From Undaria pinnatifida (taxonomy: Eukaryota > Sar > Phaeophyceae > Laminariales > Alariaceae), in the NCBI GenBank assembly GCA_012845835.1, contig JABAKD010000008.1, forward strand, positions 10,881,709 through 10,945,708: a DNA stretch of 64,000 nt, read 5' to 3'. The notes under the pieces are model-generated. The model saw nothing but the letters and a program-made list of their open reading frames with translations. It had not been told where the DNA came from and made no database searches. Made by a program: the position numbers and the translations under genes. Of this stretch, positions 58,601-64,000 are shown piece by piece. How positions within the stretch are numbered: position 1 is the stretch's first letter; each line of letters begins with the position of its first letter.

Positions 58601-61600
58601 ACCCTGCAGCGAAGATTCGGGGCTACCCCTGACTGATTCTACGATAGCTCTCCCCCCAAAACCAACGATTTTCTTTTAACGAACTTTTCATGGCTGCTCG
58701 ACACGAGGGGGGCAGTACGCTATGAATATATATATATATATCTTCCTGTATTTTGTTGTCTGCGAAGGATTGTCGAACGATGGCGGCGGGGTGGCAAAGG
58801 GCACCGTATTTCAGGGGACACTGCCAGGAGCTGGTTTCAAAACCGGCGATTTCATTAGTAGGAAAAGCAATGTACGTATTGGAAAAAGGGACGGTGCTTT
58901 TGCCTCGCGGAATTTCACGCTATTCAGTTCGTCCGTGTCGTGTGTGGAACTAACACAAGAGCTTGTCTAGTACAAGTGAGTGACCAACGTGGAACCTGCC
59001 TAGTAGAGCAACCTGCAAAGGGTGGCCTGTGTCTGTATGTAGCAGCCCCTTAATCTTTTTATTCTAGACCCGTCCTCAGCACCGTCTCGGCCGTTTTACT
59101 CATCGTCCCACGCGTGGTTCCGGTCGTTTTTGACAGGCCGCTCTCGACAAGGCGTGCGCGCCGCCCTTAGCCGAAAGTTTCGTCGTCGACTCCGAAGAGT
59201 GGGACTCAATAGCCGCCTCGGTTTACCTCACCAAGCGCGGCGACGTTTACGCAATTGCCCTCGAGGGCAAAAACGAAGGCGCCCCGCCCCCGTCCCCACT
59301 TGATGTCCGCGGGGGCGGAGACGGCGGGGGCGGCACCGTCTTCGGCGGTGGCAGTGTGCGAAACATAGCCGCGTGGGCAATGGCAACGGTGACGAACATC
59401 GACGTTCCCGCCCGGCTAATCCTGCCCGGCCTGTCACCCGAATGCGATTACGAGCTGTACGTATACGCGGAACACACCGCGGGCCGTGAAGGCGGAGGCG
59501 GAGGCGGGGGCGGAGGCAAGGCCGGGGCGGCAGGGTGTGGGTCTAACCCATTTTCGGTCGAACCTGCCACGTCGGGTATGTCACAAGCGCAAGTTTCAGG
59601 TACGAGGTTAGCCGCAAGGACCGCGCGAGAGCCCGACGAGGAGCTGGACGTGCCGTGGAACGATTTGTCCGAGCCCGAGAAGATGGCAGAAGCGCTTGCC
59701 GCGCTGAACGATCAGGCTGTCGCGCGCGCGGCGAGGGCGGCGACGCTCGACCCGCCGACAGCAGAAGACTTGGCGAAGTGTGATAGCGACCCGGTGTCGA
59801 GGAATAAGTGGCGCTCGTTTTGTCGCTGGTGGGCGGTTGGCGGGGGTGGGGAAGCGGAGCGAGCGGGATTTTTGTTGAGGGAGTGCGTCTTCGCGGCGCA
59901 ACAACCAGAGGTGGGATGTCTGAAGGGGGGACAGGGCTAGGGTCAGGGGGTAGGGGTAGGGTAAGGCATAGGGTGAGGCGTAGGGTGGGATATCTGAAGG
60001 GGGGACAGGGCTAGGGTCAGGGGGTAGGGGTAGGGTGAGGCGTAGGGTGAGGCGTAGGGTTAGGGTTCTGGGTAGGCTGAGGGGTTAGGGTGAGGGTGAG
60101 GGCGAGGATTAGGGTGACGGTGAGGGTGAGGGTGAGGGTGAGGATGAAGGAGTCATCCCACGGTACGGATTGCACGTTTGGGGCCAAAGTTTTTTTTTTT
60201 TGTCCGGTTGAATTCCTCAACTGAGGAACTATGGGCTATTTGTATAATAACTTTACGAGCACAATGGTTGTTTTAGGACTAACTAGCGCATAGAAGTGGT
60301 GGTCGAGTTTGCGCAAAACGAATTGTCTTCGAAGGCATGCTTAGGTCGGGTGAGATATTATTGAGCTAGATCCTCATGTTAGGAGAGCTCAGAAAATTCT
60401 CAGAATCTGCTGCACCCCCCTGCCGCGTGATGACTCCAGGGTTACGCTTGGAGGTGGCGTAATGGGTAGGGCTAAGGGTTGGGCTTGATGGGATATGCGC
60501 ATGGTCCTCCATTGATTCATGTAGTCTGGGGACGCAAGCGCGGAGAATCTAGTAATGTTCATTACTCGCAGCGTTTTCCAGAAACAGGGTTGGATGTCCC
60601 TCAGAGTTTCCGGCCCAGCTTTTCGTCCGCCTACTGCCTACTTGATTGATTTTTTTGTTTTGCAGGAAAACGTGCTCGAAAGAAGGACCCGCTAGTCCGG
60701 CTCCGTCGGAACGATACTGGATTGGATACACTGATTGACGCCGCCATACAACCCAGCAAGGTTTGTTAAAAACTCGGCTGAAGTTTCATCACGTATAGCC
60801 ACTTGCTCCTGCCTATTTACCGTTCGACATCCTCGCGTCTTCGCTCAGATCCTCGAAGAGGCCGCCAGAATGGGCGTTCAGCTACTAGAAGGCGATTGGA
60901 ACGCGTCGGCTGCGGGCAACGATACCGCCGAAGGTGCCACCACACACCCATCCGCTAGGCAACGCCGCTGGACTGCGTTCCGGTCTTGGTACCGAGGAGG
61001 CAGAGTTTTCGACAGGGCACACGAGTCTCTGATAACGGCGGCCATGTTAAGGAGACCTCCTTCGCCAGGCTCGCAGGGGAGGCCGCTCACCCCCCACATC
61101 GCTCCTGCGGACGGTCCTCGGCCAATTGCTCCTGACATAGACGAAGGAGAAGCAGAAAAAGACACGCTTCCGAACAGAGGGAATGCTGCTGATGATGGCG
61201 ATGATGCCGTAGTACCCCCATCCCCGAAGAAGGACAGCGCCGCACCGGTGCCTTTTCCTCCGGAAGAGGGCGTGCAAGAATCTCTGACCGAGGAGGCGAT
61301 GGCTGGAGGAGTGGTGGTCCCAAACGTAGAAGGAGCATTGCCGACTAGAAGGGATGACGCTTACACCGGACCATTTTTTTTGGAAGAAGATGTGCGCAAA
61401 GATGACGACTCACCTCTTTACCCGAAGAAGGAAGGTGTTTTCCCAGCCCCGACCGCGGAAGCTATCGTAGCCGGGGTAGACATCGCCACCGCCTCCGCTG
61501 CAGCAGGTTTAGGGGAGGGAGGGGGAACCACCTCGAGGGGGGTAACCCCCATGGAAGTACTGCGATGCAGGGCGTCTTCACACACGCCTCCACCACCACC

Positions 61601-63117
61601 CGAGGCGAAGCGACATGTTGTCCTACTCAGAAAGAATGGGCCGCCGCCGGCTGCTCAGCGGGCCAGGGGGTCTAGCAGCACTACCAGTCGTCGAGCCGGC
61701 TTAAAAAAGCCGCATGCACACGGGCACGGTGGCGACGGCGCTGAAGGTGGCCTTGCGTTAGAAGACAGGGGGGCAGAAAAAGGAGCGGATGGTGTTCCGG
61801 GGGATGGATCGTGCTTGGCGGCAGGAGAGGAAGACGCTTACACGTCTCAGGTTCTTGATGCCGCTCGTCTTGATGGGCTAACCGGTTGGGAGGAGGACCG
61901 AGCACCGGGCCGCGGCGAGCTAGAAGGCGGCAGCGATGATGATGACAGTCGAATTATCGCAGACGGTTTGCCGCCGCTGTCAAAGTTGGGGGGAACTGTC
62001 GCCGCCAAGAGACTGCGCATGGAAGCCCGTCGCAAGTTCCTGGAGGCTAGAACGGTCACCTCTAAAGAGGCGGCGAGCAAGGTGAGCAGGTCAGCCGTCC
62101 ACTTTGTACTACGGGGAATCGATCAAAAAAAGAGGCCCAGGAAGAGGTGCAGGAGTCCACAGCCAGACTGCTACGATGTATGCATAATGCGAATTTTTTC
62201 CTTCGTTTCTGGCTAATGCATAGTGCGAGTTTTTTTTCCTTCGTTTCGGCTACTTTCTAATGTGTGACAAGTTTGTGTCGTGGCCGTGTCGACGGCCATA
62301 TCACCAGGCACAAAGGACTTCGACAACGACTCGAGCGAGTTGTGCGCGTGCTCCTTTTAAAAAGTTTTCCCTCCTCCTATCTGTGATACTCTCCCGTGTC
62401 CCTCCCGCAGAACGTCTCCTCCTATTCATAGGGTGAGCGCCTTATGGACCCTAGCGGCAACTCTATCCATACCCCTAACCCCAACGCAAACCATGGCTCT
62501 TAGTGTTTCCTAGACCTTTGAAGCATGGCGGGCTTTCCCGTTGTGCGGACAGAGCTGGCGTGGTGGGTTTACCAGTAGACAGACAAAATGCACCACGTAT
62601 ATATTGAGCCCCTCCCGAGTACAACGAGGAGTGCACTCGGCGGGGAACAAAGGCGGTTAAATGGACCGGAGCTTATTCCGCCATCCCGATATCCCGCTAC
62701 CATGTACTCAACCTATTATTGGAAACCCCCACAATAAAATAGAATCCCGTTGTCGTGTCCACATCGTATCTAAGCCCAATCAAATACTTACCCTGGCCAT
62801 GACCCTAACTCAAAACCACACCCCAATCTTGTGTGCTACTCTCCCGTATCCCACTCACGTAACACCTCCTCCCATGACAGGTTGGGCATCTTTTAGACGT
62901 GAAGCGAGAAGACGCCAAGGCAAAGCGGGCCGCCGCGGCGTCTTCGGGGGTTGTTGCACGTCGGGGAAGGGCGGAAGCGGCGGCGAAGAAACGTCGGCGT
63001 AGCCAAGTAGTGCGCGCGCTCGCGCTCGAGAGAGCGGACGAACTTCTGGAGAAGTCCGGCAAGGCGGAAGACATTCGGCTGCGGCGAGGATCGTTGGGAA
63101 CCTTGCGGCCGGAAGAT
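43168..63117 (+). CDS. Very large WD40-repeat protein with EF-hand-like and FN3-like modules (multi-exon)
   Basis: Exons: 43168-43481, 45927-46524, 47755-48659, 51832-54783, 55882-56152, 56431-56730, 57212-57301, 59137-59910, 60666-60760, 60849-62081, 62881-63117. Phases agree throughout except 8 to 9 (phase 0 to phase 1), where a small exon may be missing. The total is about 2,590 codons so far, and the end is not certain. Exons 1-4 carry at least nine WD40-like blades (for example LLATAELGAIRLWSF, FVVTAGANREVKVWSAA, LTTSADHTVVRWVV). The rest of exon 4 is disordered. Exons 6-7 look like an EF-hand pair (W/F-rich, DMVTFFEGM), exon 8 has an FN3-like strand pattern (LILPGLSPECDYELYVYAEH), and exons 8 and 10 share a Trp-rich module. 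The family was not identified. A scaffold role is inferred only from the architecture. Confidence 0.8.
43471..43845 (+). repeat. Tandem copies of the WD40 exon 1 end and donor
   Basis: The first unit is the real exon end with CTCGGAAGCACGTGAGTTTT … TGCGGTATGTGATA … CTTTCAACAAGACG. A second at 43636-43730 reads CTCGGGAGCGTGTGAGCTTA … TGCGGTGTGATATT … CTTTCAACACGAAGACG. A third, shorter one at 43812-43845 reads CTCGAAAGCATGTGAGCCTT … GCGCTGTGATA. Confidence 0.8.
44108..44480. repeat. Dispersed repeat family E, in intron 1 of the WD40 gene
   Basis: 44108-44310 matches 1430-1610 (CATCCAGCACAACCAC, GATGCCTCGTAAGAGAGGCG, CACATTGCAAAT). 44350-44480 matches 840-945 (GAAGATTTTGTCGAAACTCA). Confidence 0.75.
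45927..46524 (+). CDS. WD40-protein exon 2
   Basis: Acceptor AACAACAG|GGAAGG and donor ACTCCG|GTGCGT. It contains EILAAAWNADTCSLAIATAA then GGVKIYRIS, and LLGLADGQHLCVWDIATGS, plus a Gly run (GGDRGGGGGGGSG) between blades. Confidence 0.88.
47755..48659 (+). CDS. WD40-protein exon 3
   Basis: Acceptor TTCCTTCGCCAG|TTACTC and donor GGCACAG|GTAAGG (phase 2). It begins LLSYTSDVLIVGVNFSF. It includes a disordered insert with a Gln tract (QQQQLQQQVQHQRQQ), then blade-like ALVVVWAERPAFQVLDVG near the end. Confidence 0.88.
49541..49622 (+). repeat. (TTG)n microsatellite
   Basis: About 27 uninterrupted TTG units in intron 3 of the WD40 gene, the complement of the (AAC)n arrays elsewhere in the window. 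Confidence 0.95.
50090..50241 (+). repeat. 75-bp tandem duplication
   Basis: Two adjacent copies share ACAG.CAGCGAGCGGTCTG, TTATCGACT and GATGATCAGATGTGATTGAT, with CACGCGCG.T ends. They differ at a handful of positions. Confidence 0.9.
51735..51816 (+). repeat. Almost pure C tract at the exon 4 acceptor
   Basis: About 80 bp of C with only scattered G and T ends 15 bp before the AG used by exon 4. It serves as the pyrimidine tract. The opposite strand is a long G run with quadruplex potential. Confidence 0.9.
51832..54783 (+). CDS. WD40-protein exon 4 (984 codons)
   Basis: The acceptor GAGTTCAG follows an almost pure C tract. The donor is GATGCCAG|GTGCGG (phase 2). The first half holds about five blades (LCGWNDGTVDIIDP, VGSEDGTIALWPTW, ANREVKVWSAAA, GFQSGAVEVWSIP, SADHTVVRWVVMP). 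The second half, from about codon 430, is polar, Ser/Pro/Glu-rich and predicted disordered. Confidence 0.9.
55505..55720. repeat. Dispersed repeat family D copy
   Basis: Palindromic GAGCTCCTAACTTGAGGAGC opens it. TATCTCACCCGACCTAAACA, ATGCCTTCGAAGAC and CGCGCAACCCGACCA follow, with TTGAGGAGCTCAACCGG at the far end. Related copies: about 36110-36330, 47400-47530, 50700-50945, 60190-60445. Confidence 0.65.
55882..56152 (+). CDS. WD40-protein exon 5
   Basis: Acceptor TGTATACAG|ACTAAAG and donor GCGAAG|GTTCGT. It encodes LKASKRRFTTSRPLSETTRR, an eight-residue Ala/Val run, then FPTSLVVSKHFRDSSSGREI. Both phases match neighbours. It is basic, with no recognised domain. Confidence 0.75.
56431..56730 (+). 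CDS. WD40-protein exon 6
   Basis: Acceptor AAATCCAG|GTCGCAG and donor ACCAG|GTAAAG, phase 0 at both ends. Its second half, SLREMFESLSGGREILTQEA then LGKWSYVSRSVDRGLVSQYQ, looks like an EF-hand-type helix-loop-helix with a degenerate loop. Confidence 0.8.
57212..57301 (+). CDS. WD40-protein exon 7
   Basis: 30 codons between ATTTCAG|GTCAAG and ATGGAA|GTGAGT. VKSIFRQAHGDRHRGKMVWR then DMVTFFEGME continues the helical EF-hand-like unit. The loop keeps few acidic ligands, so calcium binding is doubtful. Confidence 0.85.
57908..58165. repeat. Two tRNA-like degenerate sequences, head to head
   Basis: Plus strand 57908-58030: an AACGTGGCG…CGCCACGTT stem encloses TAGCTCAGTGGGCAGTGCTA, a good D-arm/A-box. 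Minus strand 58165-58087: TAGCTCACCGGGTGGTGGTG with a GTTCGATTCTC B-box-like end. Neither folds into a full canonical tRNA (T-arm or acceptor mismatches), so they look like tRNA-derived pseudogenes or SINE heads. Confidence 0.4.
58625..58870 (+). mobile_element. MITE-like family A copy, 3' truncated
   Basis: Begins GACTGATTCTACGATAGCTC and carries TGGCTGCTCGACACGAG, GTCGAACGATGGCGGCGGGG and GAGCTGGTTTCAAAACCGGC. The sequence then departs and the terminal repeat is missing. It sits in intron 7 of the WD40 gene. Confidence 0.7.
59137..59910 (+). CDS. WD40-protein exon 8: FN3-like and Trp-rich module 1
   Basis: Acceptor TTTTGACAG|GCCGCT and donor CCAGAG|GTGGGA. The N-half has alternating strands ending LPGLSPECDYELYVYAEH, the typical 'L.P.t.Y...v.A.' FN3 edge, then a Gly run. 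The C-half has RNKWRSFCRWWAVGG followed by a helix. The exon's donor sequence is duplicated in the following intron. Confidence 0.8.
59911..60150 (+). repeat. Telomere-like TAGGG-rich array containing duplicated donor sequence
   Basis: A 79-bp unit starting GTGGGATGTCTGAAGGGGGG (the exon 8 donor) is repeated from about 59990 as GTGGGATATCTGAAGGGGGG. The array continues as TAGGGT, TTAGGG, GTGAGG and GCGTAGGG variants to about 60150. It is intronic, not a chromosome end. Confidence 0.85.
60666..60760 (+). CDS. WD40-protein exon 9
   Basis: A strong acceptor TTTTGTTTTGCAG|GAAAAC and donor AGCAAG|GTTTGT. The only frame open throughout encodes KRARKKDPLVRLRRNDTGLD then TLIDAAIQPSK and needs one base from upstream, while exon 8 ends in phase 0. 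A weak candidate micro-exon at about 60565-60598 would repair the phase. Confidence 0.65.
60849..62081 (+). CDS. WD40-protein exon 10: Trp-rich module 2 and disordered region
   Basis: Acceptor CTTCGCTCAG|ATCCTC and donor AGCAAG|GTGAGC, phase 0 at both ends. It opens with ILEEAARMGVQLLEGDW, then RRWTAFRSWYRGGRVFDRAH, resembling the module in exon 8. The remainder is acidic and Pro-rich, ending in a basic helix (AAKRLRMEARRKFLEARTVT). Confidence 0.85.
62881..63117 (+). CDS. WD40-protein exon 11: basic helical segment
   Basis: Acceptor CCATGACAG|GTTGGG and donor GAAGAT|GTGAGC, 79 codons. It encodes KREDAKAKRAAAASSGVV then VRALALERADELLEKSGKAE, a charged Ala/Arg-rich helix. If the donor is not used, the frame stops at about 63180. 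Confidence 0.75.
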
Positions 63118-63244
63118 GTGAGCAAAAAAAAAATAGCCTACTCGCTGGTTTTTGGGAGGCTGGGGGGGGCTTATCTGTAAATACTGCTGGTTTAGGGAAA
63201 AACTGAGGTACCTGGTTGGTCCTCAGACCAAGTTTACAGTAGGA

Positions 63245-63400
63245 GGGGGGAGCGGTGTACTCAGTTTGTGCATGGCCGTAGTCGTATGACCATAGACCCT
63301 CGCATCCCTTCTATGCTGGGACGGAGCACGCCGGGTATTCACCGACCAGGAAGGCATTGCTTGCACCAAGCGCGCTGCTAGGGGTGGGTAGATGGCTAGG
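63245..63400. repeat. Dispersed repeat family F copy
   Basis: Contains CATGGCCGTAGTCGTATGAC, CATAGACCCTCGCATCCC, GGGACGGAGCACGCCGGGTA and TTCACCGACCAGG. It matches 22700-22830 and 54840-54965. The rest of 63118-63850 shows nothing else recognisable. Confidence 0.75.
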
Positions 63401-63851
63401 TCGGACTCGTCCGTAAAGCATTCCCGGTTAAGATACAAGAGGGTAAACTGGGCTGGTCCTCGGCTTTTGGGGGGTGGGCGCTCGCCTGTGAACATTCCTG
63501 TTTTGGGGGAGGAGAAAGGGTGAACTTGGTGGTTGAACCTCACGTACGTCCATGATTCATTTTATATTTGTCTCCGACCGAAGGTTGGCCATTCCCTTGC
63601 AACGATTGCTGTGATTCTCGCGGTAAAGGGTATCCTTACGGTCGAAGACGGATGTTGGGGCCAAGACCAAAGGCTCTCCAGCACCCTCTCCCTTTTCCGA
63701 ACGGATTAGGGGCGAGAAAAGAAGAAAAAAAAACTAAGTCGAATTGTCCGGGGTGCGTGGAGGCTAGCGGTTCATCGACCCCCCCCCCCCTTTTGCACGT
63801 CGTTCACATCGCGAGCGTGTCGGAAGGAGACTTTTTTTCGTTTTTTGTTAG

Positions 63852-64000
63852 ATGGAGACGGGAACAACACGCCGCGGCATCGGTGCGAATTTTGGACTCC
63901 GCCACGAAAACGCATGCCTTGCACGTGAGGCTACCTGGAACTCGCTCACGCTGTAAGGCAGAAAAACTGAACGCACGGGTGCGACAGGCGCTTTTTTCTT
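63852..64000 (+). CDS. Possible further exon of the WD40-protein gene
   Basis: A pyrimidine tract TTTTTTGTTAG precedes ATGGAGACGGG. In phase 0 (as required by exon 11) the frame reads METGTTRRGIGANFGLRHEN then ACLAREATWNSLTL and stops. A donor GCAC|GTGAGG could instead end the exon earlier. Without sequence beyond the window this is only a candidate. Confidence 0.3.

Noticed and set aside
59935-60150. Chromosome end
   Set aside because: TAGGG-like repeats are degenerate and flanked on both sides by coding exons of one gene.
1-64000. CRISPR arrays, operons, prokaryotic promoters
   Set aside because: The window is eukaryotic. Tandem arrays lack regular repeat-spacer structure.

Overview
This is a nuclear genome window from an intron-rich eukaryote. 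Coding exons are GC-rich. Introns are 0.2-4 kb with canonical GT-AG borders and CAG/TAG acceptors. Repeats are dense: (AAC)n arrays, long C and G tracts, MITE-like elements and TTAGGG-like sequence. Neighbouring genes sit on opposite strands. All of this fits a stramenopile of the brown-alga type. That assignment is inference from sequence style, not a database match.

Three multi-exon genes could be assembled by hand by requiring splice sites and reading phase to agree. (1) Minus strand, about 20.0 kb down to 7.4 kb: an SLX4-like scaffold of structure-specific DNA-repair nucleases. It has an N-terminal basic, disordered region, a UBZ4-type zinc finger split over two exons by a GC-AG intron, a coiled-coil stretch, two very long disordered exons, a SAP-like motif and the C-terminal SLX4 domain. 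(2) Plus strand, 20,234-30,416: a complete seven-exon, 316-codon rhomboid intramembrane protease of the RHBDD1/RHBDL4 type, with Ser in GYSG and His in GHLAG. Its start lies only about 220 bp from the SLX4 start, so the two probably share a divergent promoter. (3) Plus strand, 43,168 to at least 63,117: a protein of about 2,600 residues with many WD40-like repeats, then an EF-hand-like segment, an FN3-like module and a duplicated Trp-rich module. One junction (exon 8 to 9) does not close in phase, and the gene may continue past the window.

The rest is non-coding: 1-7.4 kb, 30.4-43.2 kb, the long introns and the last 0.9 kb. These hold at least two MITE-like families with terminal inverted repeats, several other dispersed families, a LINE reverse-transcriptase tail, fold-back sequences, minisatellites and microsatellites.

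The most unusual pattern is that, in four introns of two genes, the sequence just downstream of an exon is a tandem or near-tandem copy of that exon's 3' end and/or its 5' splice site. The cases are rhomboid introns 3 and 6 and WD40-gene introns 1 and 8. This looks like intron growth by local duplication that leaves decoy donors behind.
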